A stretch of DNA of 64,000 bases from Paraspadella gotoi (lineage: Eukaryota; Chaetognatha), in assembly GCA_051294375.1 (NCBI GenBank), contig CM119269.1, forward strand, positions 13,486,790-13,550,789, in the 5' to 3' direction. Shown here piece by piece: positions 36,516 to 50,290 of the stretch. The position numbers were made by a program, and so were the translations under genes. The notes under the pieces are model-generated. The model saw only the letters and a program-made list of their open reading frames with translations, was not told the origin of the DNA and made no database searches. Positions within the stretch are counted from its first letter, which is position 1. Every line of letters begins with the position of its first letter.

Positions 36516-37281
36516 CTGAAAAGAAAAGGTGAGGTTAAGAAAAGGTGAGGAAAGAAAATAAAAGTCAATGGCAGAGACGACGGCAGCAGCGGCAGCGGCA
36601 GCAGTATCGATAGAATCAACAGTGAAATACCGCCGACTGCAGATCCAGCCACAGCAACAACAAAATCAAATATTGCAGCATCAGTCGTAACAACATGAAC
36701 TGCAGCATTTCTAAACAGTTTGATCCAGTCACTTCTCCATGTCACCCCAGTCAACTACTCAATGACGAAAACGATCATTGCAAAATTTGGATGTAGTACA
36801 TAATACTAAATACTAAATACTATATTACATCGACGAAGTTAAACTTTAAATGCGTGGAATGACTGGAATGAATAATTATGTATAAAATGAATAAATGAAT
36901 AGAATTGAATGAAATGAATGAGAATTAATAAGTTTCAAAGAAATGTCTACCGTCTAGTTTTTAAGTACAGTTCGTTCTTCTTTTTTTAAAAACCTCGCCA
37001 TCCCCCCCCCTCCCCCCTTCTCCCACCCCCCCCCCCCTTTCCCCTCTCCACTTCCAAGCCATTTTCCCGCCAAACGCCATTCGTTCAACCGCCAGTGGCT
37101 GCCAGAGTCGGCGACGCCCAGACGCGTCGCGCGCACGCATTTTTCGCACGCAAAGTTCACCTCTTGCGCGCGCGCGCCGGCGTGCGCGGCTGCGAGAGCT
37201 GAAGGCGTGTTTCGCGCATTGTCCGAGTGACAACCGCACAAATTGAAATTCATGAGGCGCAGAAGCAGAAGAGAGAGAGAG

Positions 37282-37318
<37 letters not shown>

Positions 37319-37443
37319 AGAGAGAGAGGAGAGAGAGAGAGAGAGAGAGGAGAGAGGGAGAAAAGAGAGAGAGAATGTGTGTGTTTGAGAGACAGAGAAA
37401 GAGGGAAAGAGAGAGGGAGAGAAAGAAAGATTGAGAGACAGAG

Positions 37444-37474
<31 letters not shown>

Positions 37475-38397
37475 AAGAAGAGATTGAATAGAAAGAAAAT
37501 ATTTTGGAAAAAAAAAACAAACAAGGAAGAACTGAAAAGTAAGAATATTAAAAATATAAATTTGGATTATAAATTTTAACCGAGATTGATCAACTTGCTT
37601 TGAACTATTTCCTTTTTTTCCCCTTCTTAAAATCCATCCTCCCTCCTAAGCAGGGCCGAATGGCTGCAGGGAGACTCATCCGCGAGCGCCGCTGCAGGGA
37701 GTCGTCCTCAGCAGGACCGCCGAAGGATCCGCAGCGCCGCGAATCTAGAAAGAAAAACAAACCCAGACGCCGGTTCGGTTCGCTCATCTCTGGCGCCGCC
37801 TACCGCGTCGACATTTCTAAGAAATTCCCCGCCACCTGTCGTCGAGATTTAACGATGAAAACAGACGTCGATTTCTCCATCGAGAATTCGAGTCTCATTT
37901 TCGATGAGAGAGAAAAAAGATGGAAACATCGACTTTGGTTGACTTTCTGCCAAACGGATTGAAGAAATGCAAAATTGTGAATGAAGCAATGATGCAAAGA
38001 AAAATAAATGATACAGAGGTGGAGATATTTTAACTCAAAAGTCTTCATGTGTCAACAAGGTTTGTTTTTTTTACCAGATATCTCATATCACGAAATTAAC
38101 CGTTTATCTACGATTTAACAACTTCGGAATATTGCAAAGTATTTGACTATTAAGGTATTCCTTCTTATAGTTTTACTTCTAATTTTTATATAATGTCTTC
38201 TCACCGATTTGCACTCTTGACCATTTTAATAAATAAATGTTAATTTTAATAATAAAGTCTTCTTCATATCTCCGTTTGTCCGTCCGTCCGTACGTCCGTC
38301 CATCCGTCCGTCTTTCCTTTTCCTCTCGCTCATAAATCCATTAAACCACTTTCTCATTCTCCAGGTGAGAGTGGCTTCCTCGCTGAATTTTTTTTGA

Positions 38398-38482
<85 letters not shown>

Positions 38483-39342
38483 TCTCTCACTCTCTCTCTC
38501 TCTCTCTATCTCTCTCTTGTCCGCGATGATTGATTCTATGTTACCAGCCCTCAGGCGATGGGAAAAGGAGGGAGGGAAGCGCAGGAAGAGCTGGAGGGCA
38601 AAAAAGAGAAGAAAAGAAAAGAGAAGAAAAGAAAAAAAAAGTAAAGTAAAGAGAAGAAAATAAAAGAGAAGAAAAGAAAATAAAAGGAAAAAAAATAAAA
38701 GAGAAGAAAAGAACAGAAAAGAAAAGGAAAAAAAAATAAAAGAGAAGAAAAGAACAGAACAGAAAAGAAAAGAAATAAAGAAAATAAAAGAAAACAAAAC
38801 AAAAAAATGAAAATAAAAGAGTGGAAAAGAAAGAAAACAACAAAACAAAAAAAAACCCCAAAAATCAGAAAGAAAAACAAGAAATGATACAAAAGTAAAT
38901 AAACAACAAAATAACCAAATAACAAAATAACTTAAAAAAGGAAACGTGATAAATTATAAATTTGAAAGAAAAACTGAAACAAGAAACACGATATCAAAAA
39001 AAAAGGGAAAAAAACACGAAAAACTAAACACAATAAGCATAAACAATCAAAAAAAAGACATTTCAAGAGACAAAGCCGAAACTAAAAAAAAAACAAAACC
39101 AAATGAAAATATAAACAAAACAAGAATTTTTTTAAAAAAGTAACTAAAACATCGAAACTAAGAAACGGGACAAAATGAGAAAAGAAACAAAACACGAGAA
39201 AAGAAACGAAACAGAAAAAAAAGCTTTCGCCCCTTTCGCTTCGCCCCCCATTCGCTCATGAACTCTTTCCTCCTCTTCCTCTTCCTCCTCCCCATCAATT
39301 GTCAACAACAAACAAAACATCAATGATTCCAAACAGAAAAGA

Positions 39343-39375
<33 letters not shown>

Positions 39376-39910
39376 CCTGCTCGCTGGACCGAAAGGAAAA
39401 CCGACACGCGTTTTCAGTTAATTATTGACGCCCCTTTTCGTCACGGCGAATAAGGGGAGAGAAGGGAGGGGGAAGAGAGGGAGAGGAGAAGAGAGAGAGG
39501 AGAAGAGAGAGAAAGGGGAAGGAGAGAGAAGGTAAGGAGGAAGAGAGGAGAAGGAAGGGTAGAGAGGGAAAAGGGGGAGTGAGAGAGGGAAAAGGGGGAG
39601 TGAGAGAGGAGAGAGGGTAAAGGGGAAAGGGCAGAAGGGAGAGATAGAGAGAGGAAAGGAGAGAAGCAGGAACTGGAGGGAGAGATATAAGAGAGAGGGG
39701 TGGAAGAAAAAAGAAGGTGGAAGAGAGAGGGGAGAGAGAAAATAAAAGCAAGAAAGAAAGAAAGAAAGAAAAAAATAAAGAAAGAAAGAAAGAGAAAGAG
39801 AAAAATGTATTCAAATTTCAAAACTATTCGGGTGAAAAACAAAAACAAACTTACAAGTTACAAGGATGCATTAATTAAAATTCAGAATTAGGGAAATAAA
39901 GAAAGAAAAA

Positions 39911-39966
<56 letters not shown>

Positions 39967-40411
39967 AAAAAAGAAAGAAAGAAAGTAAAAAAGAAAAAGA
40001 TAAAGAAAGAAAAAAAGAAACTAAGTATGAAACAAACAAACATGAAACAAACAAACTTAGAAGAGTGAGAGTGAGAGAGAAAAAACGCATCCCAAATTGA
40101 GAAATCGTCTTTTTCGATCTTTCGACATAAAAAAAGAATTTTTCTTCCTCCTTAATTCAACCAATCGATCGTCATCGGAGGAAATGAGAGATGGAAGCTC
40201 AAAATGCGACGCGACTTCGGTTTCGTCGCAAATCAAAAGTCAATAACTTAATTATAATCATCAGAAATTTTAATTAATAGTCACTTTCTCGAGAGTCGAC
40301 GTTTTTGCGGAGGCAGCGGCGGATCTGGCGGTCGGTCGGTCGTGTTTGAGAGTTGAGAGGTGGTTTGCGAGCTTTTTAGATCTTTTTTTTTCTTTCTTTC
40401 TTTCTGTCAAA
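36516..40411. other. Region upstream of otp: purine/pyrimidine repeats, first otp exon not found
   Basis: Contains poly-C runs near 36995-37035; a CpG- and CGCG-rich block at about 37080-37220; purine tracts at about 37260-37480; and a (CT)n tract at about 38399-38515. AAAAG-type repeats follow at about 38600-38800, a (GTC)n array at about 39343-39375, and GAAA/GGA arrays to 40060. A less repetitive open stretch at 37646-37962 (+) includes AAGRLIRERRCRESSSAGPP. It is preceded by an acceptor-like CCTAAGCAG, but I cannot assign it. Confidence 0.6.
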
Positions 40412-41001
40412 GAAATTAAAGTTCACCTGCGCTGATATTAATGCGGAAATATACCGTGATAAGCATCTCTTTTTCATACAGGGACTGCAAAACGATCCGT
40501 GTAAAAAACACTGCTTAATTTGTTACAAAAAAAATAATGTTTTTAGATATATAAAAGACCGATCGTCGAAAATTATAATATATAAATATATTATATGAAT
40601 ATATATATGAATATAATAAATATATTTATATTGAAAAATATTACCAGCTTATTTAAAAAATTTAATATCATAATGTCTTACATAACTATTTAATAAGAAC
40701 GAATTACAAATCAATTCCAAAGTGCGCAGCACAACAAGAAAAATTAAGATTAAAAAGTAAAAAAAATATGGTGGTTGAATTAATAATGAAAAGTAAAAAG
40801 TGGCATCGAAAATCAATTTGTTCCGCGGATCAGGGAGGAAGGGAGGAAGAAGGTGGAGGGAAGGGAAGAGGGTAGAGAGGAGAAGGATAGAGAAGGGGGA
40901 AAAAGGAAAAAAGATAGGGAAGAATATTTCGGAGAGTGGGCGTGGAGAGAAGATCCGACCGCTCTTTCCCTTCAATCTCAGCTCATGTGGTCGCAATTAA
41001 A

Positions 41002-41092
<91 letters not shown>

Positions 41093-41368
41093 CCTCATTT
41101 TACATTTTTATCCTCCCTTTTTTCTTTTTTTCCTTTTCACAGAAAACGATTTTTTCTTGCGGAAATTACTTTTGGATTCTCTCTCTCTGTCTTCTGTCTC
41201 TGTCTCTGTCTTCTCTCTTCTCTGTCTCGAAAAAAAGGGGGGCGACGATAAAAACCCAAATCCGTGAAACGAAGAAATAGTTACGGAGAAAGAGTGAGAG
41301 AGAGAGCGAGCCGCCCTTTCTCTGACTCGCTCAGAGTGAGACAGAGGACATCCGCAAAGGAGACATAT

Positions 41369-43600
41369 GACCAATTGAAAAATGGCGTAACGTTACTGTT
41401 TCCGTGCATAAAAAAAATTCACTGTTTCAAATTATTATTATATTTGCTTTTATTTTTTGAAACGTTTTATAGTTTCATTATTGTTGATATTCCAAAAATC
41501 AAATTGCAAAATCTTTTTTTTAATGTTTTTAGATATGGACTGAATATAGGTGAAGATGATTAAAATTTTTTTAAAAAGTTACTTATTCATTATTTATTCA
41601 TAGAATTGTAATAGAAAAAATTAAAAAAAATAATAGAACTAATGTAGTGTTATGTCTCAAATAGATGGAAAAAAAACCTCATTTAAAAATTCGATCGGGA
41701 GGGGGGTAACTAAGGTTAACATGGCATCCTCCACGCCGAATTGTTTCTCTCAAATTAATTTTTTTTATTTAATACATATTGAAGAAAAAGAAATTTGGAA
41801 TGCAGGTTGCAGAAAGCAGGGTATAGTAATCTGGACTTATTGACATGATAACCATGGACCGTTTATATCTTGTGAAATGGGTGGCAGTAAAAATCTAAAA
41901 AATTTCATCATTAAGTTCAGTCAATGGTGAACCCTTTCAATGGGTATTACGAGATATTTTTTCTTTAATTTAAAAATGGATGATTAAATAATGAATAAAT
42001 TCTTTGCTATATTTAAAAAAAAATTATAATACATTTAACATAATGATGTTTTGCTTTGTCAGATATGTACCAGCTTATATAATTTTTTATAACTTTATTA
42101 TGATAAACAAGCAGTGTTGTCAAGCTTTTAGTTTGCAGTTAAAGATAATGAAAAATGACGATTTTTTTTCACAGACAAGAAGGTTAGATGTCCAGACTTG
42201 TTTATATCAAGCTGAAACATTTGTATATCATTTTTAATATCAAAATACCATTTTATCAAGTATCAACATAAATTTTTGCTTGTTTTTTACTTTAACTAAA
42301 AAATATAAGCAGTTTTATGTTGGAATAAAAAAAAATTTGATAATAAACAAAATGTAATTCAGTCTTTCCCTTTTTCAAATTACAAAAAGAAAAAGAAAAA
42401 ATTTCCATATGCCTTTTTCATTGAAATTTTTTAAAGCAAAAAACTGTTATACTTTTAACTCTGATTTAAACAAAGCTGTGGTAAATGATTTTATGGATTT
42501 AATTTTAATTAAAACTCTTTTAGAAAGGTTTGTTCCCATGATTAGGCTTTAATTTATACCACATCCACCTTGCTACCTATTTCTTTTTCAAAAGTTATTT
42601 TAAATAATAACTTTTTTTAAATTACGCAGTACAAATCTTTTTTAAATAAAAATTTCGACAAAGCATGGGAGTATCTCACTTATTTTCTATTGCGTACAAT
42701 ATTTAAATTTTAGAGACATATCACTTTCAGATGTACCCCATCGTATTAATAATTGTATTCATTAATTTCTCCAAAAAAAGCCTAATTAAAAGTTAAAATT
42801 TTTTTCAAATTGTTTGGAAAAAAAATTTTATTCGACTAGCTCATTGGAGAATAATTGGTTTGCATAGAAATCAAATATTCAAAAAAATAAAAAAATCAGC
42901 CTCTAGAAAAATCGAAGGCTAGGGCTGATTTTTTTAGGAATTCAAAATTTTTTTTCCTACTTCATAATCCATTATTTCTCAAGTTTCAATATATTTTTTT
43001 CCAAAATCATTCAAATCAATTTTTTTTTTTATTTAATTTAAAAATGTTTTTATATGTTGTTTTTGTTTGAAAGAATTTGAAAAAGTTGAAAAATATAGTA
43101 TATATAAGGTTTTTGAAAATACCTTTAAAAATATTAAATAATTAGACACAAGGGGAGTAAGCAGAGAAAACTTGCCATTCATAAAGAAAATGTAAATGAA
43201 TTTGTCATTATTGTTATTTAGAATTTAATGACTAATTACTAACAATTGATTCATATAAATTGAGGAAATTGTGGGGTAAAAAATATTCATCTTGGTCTCG
43301 GTTAACTATTAGTTATCGTTAATTTGTTTTTAATAATATTTAATATTTTTTTTGCATTTATAAAGCAATGGTCTTAAAATTGTAAGCGTTTTGAGCTATT
43401 ATTGCTTCATCTTTTTTATATTTTTGATCTTTAGTTAGCTTTTTGTTTGATGGTCAAGGGTTATGGTCAGATACAGTAATGTCAGTAGTGTATATTCGAC
43501 TATTTACAAAAGTTAATTGATCAATTAATTTGCTTCAGAAACAATTTTAAAGGGGACAAAATCGCACAGACGGTTTCGCCACGTTATTTTTCATTGTGTC
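41369..43600. mobile_element. 2.23-kb terminal-inverted-repeat transposon, present in one arm only
   Basis: Starts GACCAATTGAAAAATGGCGT and ends (reverse complement) GACACAATGAAAAATAACGT: imperfect terminal inverted repeats of about 25 bp. ATAT flanks both ends (41365-41368 and 43601-43604). The opposite arm near 50000 reads straight through with a single ATAT, so it is an empty site. The inside is very AT-rich with only short open frames (for example 42004-42237), so it is probably non-autonomous. The superfamily is not determined. Confidence 0.82.
42889..42935. other. Perfect 13-bp stem-loop inside the transposon
   Basis: AAAAAAATCAGCC (42889-42901) and GGCTGATTTTTTT (42923-42935) are exact complements separated by 21 bases. 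The function is unknown; the T run could act as a polymerase III-type stop. Confidence 0.75.
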
Positions 43601-46124
43601 ATATAACAATTGAATGAGACGTAAAAAGCAAAATTGGGAACATCTAAAATGAAATCAAAATGGGACGTTTATTTTGAAAAGGAGGGAATCTTGATCGCGG
43701 TAAATTGCGCTTATAAATGTTGACATTCGAAATTAAACAAAAGCAACATAAGACAATGACGATTCGAAACGATCGAGATAAAAAAAAAAAAAGAAACGCA
43801 ATAAACCGTAGTGGCCGAGAAAAATATATCTAAAACCGAGAGTGAATGAAGAAGATTACAAAAATTCAAAACGGAGTGGGATCGGCGAATGACGGCCGAA
43901 AATCCAGAGTTTCTTTGAATAAAAAAAAAAAAAAAAAAATAACAAATTTATATTTATTCGTCCCAACGGTGATGACTCGCTGAATATTCGTGGTTTCGAC
44001 CGAAAATCTATTTATAAACCTTCACGGGATCACTGGTACATCGTCGATATCACACATTCTGGCACAAACATCGCCTCGACTTCGATACCTTGGCAACGAA
44101 ATAGCGCTGGTACGTCTCTCCCGACATTTTATTTTCTCTATTGAAGTCACCGCGAATGGCCAATTCACGATCCGATCAACAATCACATCACTGGAATCGC
44201 TGTTCACGATGGACTCAGACCGAAGCGCCTATCAAGATTGAAAAACAGCGAATCGCCGATCACAAAAAGTCTCACGCCAGTCGAGATTCAAAATCACGAA
44301 CTCGACGAAGTAGTACTCACTCGAAAAGGCATCTCACTTTGTTGAGAAAATCACGGGAATCGAATGGAAACGTGAGAAAAGTGAGACGATCCGTGAAATC
44401 CGTTCACACATCAGTTCGAGATGCTTTCCCACTTTCCCCAGTCCGTCTCCGTTCATTCCAATCTCGCCATGTCGCCTCAATTGCGGTAAGTTACTGGGGT
44501 GATTGGTATAGGATGATTGGTATTAGGATGATTGGTAAGGGGTTAGCTGATTGGTCACGGGGTTTTTCTTTGTTTTCTTTTGCTTGGCGATTGAACAAAT
44601 GAACAAGCATCAAAGACAACAATGACTAGGATAATAACAACGATAAAATAAACAACAACCAAAAAAAACAAAAACAACATTCAAATCTCCTTGTTTTGTG
44701 ATTCGTGAATTTTTTCAGTGAAGTTTTTCAAATCTACTACAAGAAAAATCATCTATTTTTGCGTATTGATAATTAATAATTGAACATACAAAACAATGCT
44801 TGTGACTTGAAAAAAAGAATTCAAAGATACGACGACCAAGGTGAGAGTCAACGTAACGACGAACCACGGGACGACGATCCGCGACGGAGATGATGACAAG
44901 ACCAGGACGAAGACAATTATGAATGACAAGGACAAAAAAGACAAAAAAAAAAATCCGGAAACATTTACGACAAAGTAAAAAAAAACAACGACAACGTCGA
45001 CGACAGACGTAACGATCTCCCCGAAGCTTTTGACCCTGACGTGGAATGAGAGACTTTGACGGCGACGAAGGAAAAGATCGAAGACGAGAAACAAAAACAA
45101 AAGGACATCCTCGTCGCTGATGAGAGACGAAGATGTCGTCTTAACGATGACTAACGATGTCGTCCTCTGTCAAACAGGAATGACTGAACTTCAACGAGGA
45201 CGACGAAGACGAAGATGGCGATGATGACAATGATGATGACAATGACGAAGATGATGAGAACGACGATGAGGAAGACTATGATGACAATGACAAGATGATG
45301 GAACGATGAATGATGAAGGCGACGATGACAATGATGAGGACGATGAGGAAGACGATGATGACAATGATGAGGACGATGACAATGACGATGAAGAAGACGA
45401 CAATGACAATGATGAGGACGATGAAACAAACGATGAGGAAGATGATGATGACAATGACGAGGACAACGAGAATGACGAAGAGGAGACGATGATGACAATG
45501 ATGAGAACTATGAGAACGACGATTGGGGAAGACATCTCAAGGATATTAACCGATCGATGACAATGTGTTTCCAAAGTATTAAAAAGAAACAAAACAAATA
45601 AAAACAAAAAAACAAGAAAACAATTAGGTTGAAACCAGACAACGATATCCACAAACAACTAAGACGAAAACGATGTCAGCGTCAGTCAAAAGTGCATCGA
45701 CGATGACGAAGATGACGATGACAACGACGAAGACGATGGGGACCGCAACAATGACGACGACGACGACGACGAAGTGAAACTCGTGAAAAACTCGTGAAAA
45801 ACGTGAAGCCTCGAGGCATCACCTGCGTCGACGCGGGGAGGGACTGAGTCGACAGGGGGAGATATGGGGGGGTAGAGAGGAGAAGGGAAGGGTGTGGAGA
45901 GGGGGAAAGGAGGGGGGGAGGAGAGAGAGAGAGAGAGGTGAAGATTTAGGGGAAGTAAAGTTATGAAATAGAGAGAAGTAGGGAATTTACGGAAGTCAAG
46001 AGAAAAAGGAATGAGAGGAAAGACAAAGATAAAAAAATATAAAATAAGATAAGATTAATAAGATGAGAAAAAGAAGAAAGAGTCAGAGAAAAAGAAAAAG
46101 TAAAAGATGTGGTAATTTTTGAGA

Positions 46125-46128
<4 letters not shown>

Positions 46129-46208
<80 letters not shown>
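46129..46208. repeat. (CT)n microsatellite
   Basis: About 80 bp of CT repeats beside a CpG-rich block. The opposite arm has the matching (GA)n at about 47452-47515. Confidence 0.95.
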
Positions 46209-46209
<1 letters not shown>

Positions 46210-46211
<2 letters not shown>

Positions 46212-46380
46212 GAACTTCCGGTATCGCCGAGTCGCGCGCGAATTGACCCTCGTGTCACGTGGCAGCCGAGGCGCCCGTCGTCGGGTCACGTGCGAATCTC
46301 CGCCGCGTTGCGCCGACGCGGGGTTTTGGTGCGACTCGCACGTGAGGGGAGTCGCGCGTAGGGAAACATGCGTGGAAATC
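46210..46380. promoter_or_regulatory. CpG-rich promoter-like block with ETS-type site and three CACGTG E-boxes
   Basis: ACTTCCGG (ETS-type core) at about 46214 is followed by CACGTG at 46256, 46287 and 46339, within otherwise CpG-dense sequence and beside a (CT)n tract. The block is repeated in inverted form near 47280-47450. It resembles a housekeeping-type promoter, but no gene was recognised on either side. Confidence 0.4.
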
Positions 46381-46570
46381 GCCGTCGGCTAGGAATAGTG
46401 TCTTTGAGTGTTTGTTAACAATAAATTTTTAAGATATAACCGGGTTTAATTTAGTTAAATCTAAAATCTAAAACCGCCGTTGCTGCCGCCGAAAGAGAAT
46501 TCGAAAGTCAATTTCTCGATCGCAAAGTTCGTTGATGCAGAGAGAGAAGAGACGAGAGAGAGAGAGAAGA

Positions 46571-46623
<53 letters not shown>

Positions 46624-46850
46624 ATGGGGAGATAGGAAAAGCTTTTAACCGTCGCGTTGAAATCAAGCAATATATTTGCTTCCTATTCTTTGATACAGAA
46701 TTACGGAAGAGAGAGAAAGACAGAAAGAACAAAAAATAGAAAAAAAGAGAAAGAAAGAAGAAAGAAAGAAAGAACAGAAAGAAAGAAAAGAGAAGAAAGA
46801 AAGAAAGAAAGAAAAGAAAGAAAGAAATGAAAGAAAAGAAAGAGCAGGAC

Positions 46851-46875
46851 NNNNNNNNNNNNNNNNNNNNNNNNN
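46851..46875. other. Assembly gap (25 N) at the centre of the inverted repeat
   Basis: Exactly 25 N. (GAAA)n on the left faces (TTTC)n on the right, continuing the inverted symmetry. Confidence 0.98.
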
Positions 46876-46876
46876 T

Positions 46877-46909
<33 letters not shown>

Positions 46910-47036
46910 TTTCTATTTTTTGTTCTTTCTGTCTTTCTCTCTCTATCCGTAATTCTGTATCAAAGAATAGGAAGCAAATATCATTGCTTGATTTCAACGG
47001 CGACGGTTAAAAGCTTTTCCTATTCTCCCATTCTTT

Positions 47037-47090
<54 letters not shown>

Positions 47091-47474
47091 TCTCTCTCTC
47101 TCTCTTCTCTCTCTCTCTGCCATCACCGAACTTTTCGATCGAGAAATTTGACTTTCGAATTCTTCTTTATCGGCGGCACAACGGCGGTTTTAGATTTAGA
47201 TTTAACTAATTAAACCCGTTTATCTTTAAAATTTATTGCTTAACAAACACTCAAAGACACCTATTCCTAGCGACGCGTTTCCACGCATGTTTCCCCTACC
47301 GCGCGACTCCCCTCACGTGCGAGTCGCACCAAACCCCCGCGTCGGCGCACGCGGCGGAGGATTCGCACGTGACCCGACGACGGGCGCCTCCGGCTGCCAC
47401 GTGACACGAGGGTCAATTCGCGCGCGGACTCGGCGAACGGAAGTTCGTCAGAGAGAGAGAGATAGAGAGAGATG

Positions 47475-47518
<44 letters not shown>

Positions 47519-50231
47519 TCTCAAAATTACCCATCTTTTACTTTTTCTTTTTCTCTGACTCTTTCTTCTTTTTCTCATCTTATTAATCTTATCTTATTTT
47601 ATATTTTTTTTATCTTTGTCTTTTCCTCTCATTCCTTTTCTCTTGACTTCCGTAAATTCCCCTACTTCTCTCTATTTCATAACTTTACTTCCCCTAAATC
47701 TTCACCTCTCTCTCTCTCTCTCCTCCCCCTCCTCTTCCCCCTCTCCACACCCTTCCCTTCTCCTCTCTCCCCCCCATATCTCCCCCTGGTCGACTCAGTC
47801 CCTCCCCCGCGTCGACGCAGGTGATGCCTCGAGGCTTTCACGTTTTTTCACGAGTTTTTCACGAGTTTCACTTCGTCGTCGTCGTCGTCGTCATTGTTGC
47901 GGTCCCCATCGTCTTCGTCGTTGTCATCGTCATCTTCGTCATCGTCGATGCACTTTTGACTGACGCTGACATCGTTTTCGTCTTAGTTGTTGTGGATATC
48001 GTTGTCGTTGGTTTCAACCTAATTGTTTTTTCTTGTTTTTTTTGTTTTTATTTGTTTTGTTTCCTTTTTAATACTTTGGAAACACATTGTCATCGATCGG
48101 TTAATATCCTTGAGATGTCTTCCCCAATCGTCGTTCTCATAGTTCTCATCATTGTCATCATCGTCTTCCTCTTCGTCATTCTCGTTGTCCTCGTCATTGT
48201 CATCATCATCTTCCTCATCGTTGTTGTCATCGTCCTCATCATTGTCATTGTCGTCTTCTTCATCGTCATTGTCATCGTCCTCATCATTGTCATCATCGTC
48301 TTCCTCATCGTCCTCATCATTGTCATCGTCGCCTTCATCATCATCGTTCTCATCATCTTCGTCATTGTCATCATAGTCTTCCTCATCGTCGTTCTCATCA
48401 TCTTCGTCATTGTCATCATCATTGTCATCATCGCCATCTTCGTCTTCGTCGTCCTCGTTGAAGTTCAGTCATTCCTGTTTGACGAGGACGACATCGTTAG
48501 TCATCGTTAAGACGACATCTTCGTCTCTCATCAGCGACGAGGATGTCCTTTTGTTTTTGTTTCTCGTCTTCGATCTTTTCCTTCGTCGCCGTCAAAGTCT
48601 CTCATTCCACGTCAGGGTCAAAACGCTTCGGGGAGATCGTTGTCGTCGACGTTGTCGTTGTTTTTTTTTTACTTTGTCGTAAATGTTTCCGAGATTTTTT
48701 TGTTGTCGTTTTTGTCCTTGTCATCATAATTGTCTTCGTCCTGGTCTTTGTCATCATCTCCGTCGACGTTGAACTCGTCACCTTGGTCGTCGTTATCTTT
48801 GAATTCTTTTTTTTTTCAAGTCACAAGCATTGTTTGTATTGTCGATTATTAATTATCAATACGCAAAAATAGATAGATTTTTCTTGTAGTAGATTTGAAA
48901 AACTTCACTGAAAAAATTCACGAATCACAAAACAAGGAGATTTGAAATGTTGTTTTTGTTTTTTTGGTTGTTGTTTATTTTATCGTTGTTATTATCCTAG
49001 TCATTGTTGTCTTTGATGCTTGTTCATTTGTTCAATCGCCAGCAAAGAAAACAAAGAAAACAAAGAAAACCCCCGTGACCAATCAGCTAACCCCTTACCA
49101 ATCATCCTATACCAATCATCCTATACCAATCACCCCAAGTAACTTACCCGGCAATTGAGGCGACATGGCGAGATTGGAATGAACGGAGACGGACTGGGGA
49201 AAGTGGGAAAGCATCTCGACTGATGTGTGAACGGATTTCACGGATCGTCTCACTTTTCTCACGTTTCCATTCGATTCCCGTGATTTTCTCACAAAGTGAG
49301 ATGCCTTTTCGAGTGAGTTACTTCGTCGAGTTCGTGATTTTGAATCTCGACTGGCGTGAGACTTTTGTGATCGGCGATTCGCTGTTTTTCAATCTTGATA
49401 GGCGCTTCGGTCTGAGTCCATCGTGAACAGCGATTCACAGTGATTGTGATTGTGATCGTGATCGTGATTGGCCATTCGCGGTGACTTCAAGAGAAAATAA
49501 AATGTCGGAGAGACGTCACCGCGCTATTTCGTTGCCAAGGATATCGAAGTCGAGGCGATGTTTAGTGGCAGAATGTGTGATATCGACGATGTAACGTGAT
49601 CCCGTGAAGGTTTATAAATAGATTTTCGGGGAAACCACGAAATATTCAAGCGAGTCACACCGTTGGGGACGAATAAAAATAAATTTGTTATTTTATCAAG
49701 AAACTCTGGATTTTCGGCCGTCATTCGCCGATCCACTCCGGTTTTGAATTTTTGTAATCTTCTTCATTCACTCCGGTTTTAGATATATTTTTCTCGGCCA
49801 CTACGGTTGATTGCGTTTTTTTTTTATCTCGATCGTTCGATCGTCATTGTCTATTGTTGCTTTTGTCTTAATTTCGATGTCACATTTATAAGCGCAATTT
49901 ACCGCGATCAAGCTTCCTCCTTTTCAAAATAAACGTCCCATTTTGAATTTCATTTTAGATGGGTCCCATTTTGCTTTTTACGTCTCCATTCAATTGTTAT
50001 ATCTCTTTGCGGATGTCTCTGTCTCACTCTGAGCGAGTTCAGAGAAGGGCGGCTCGCTCTCTCTCACTCTTTTCTCCGTAACTTATTTCTTCGTTTCACG
50101 GATTTGGGTTTTTATCGTCGCCCCCTTTTTTTCGAGACAGAGAGAGAGAATCCCAAAAGTAATTTCCGCAAGAAAAATCGTTTTTCTGTGAAAAGGAAAA
50201 AAAAAGAAAAAGGGGGATAAAAATGGTAAAA

Positions 50232-50290
<59 letters not shown>

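Noticed and set aside
37600-37962. Possible first exon of otp or an independent gene
   Set aside because: Open on the strand opposite to otp; no matching otp N-terminal residues on the minus strand and no family recognised.
44141-44602. 153-residue basic frame in the left arm
   Set aside because: The matching sequence in the right arm contains indels that break it, and no domain is recognised.
45151-45658. Ser/His- or Asp-rich frames on both strands, mirrored at 48.1-48.5 kb
   Set aside because: Translation of a GATGAC-type minisatellite in each arm of the inverted repeat.
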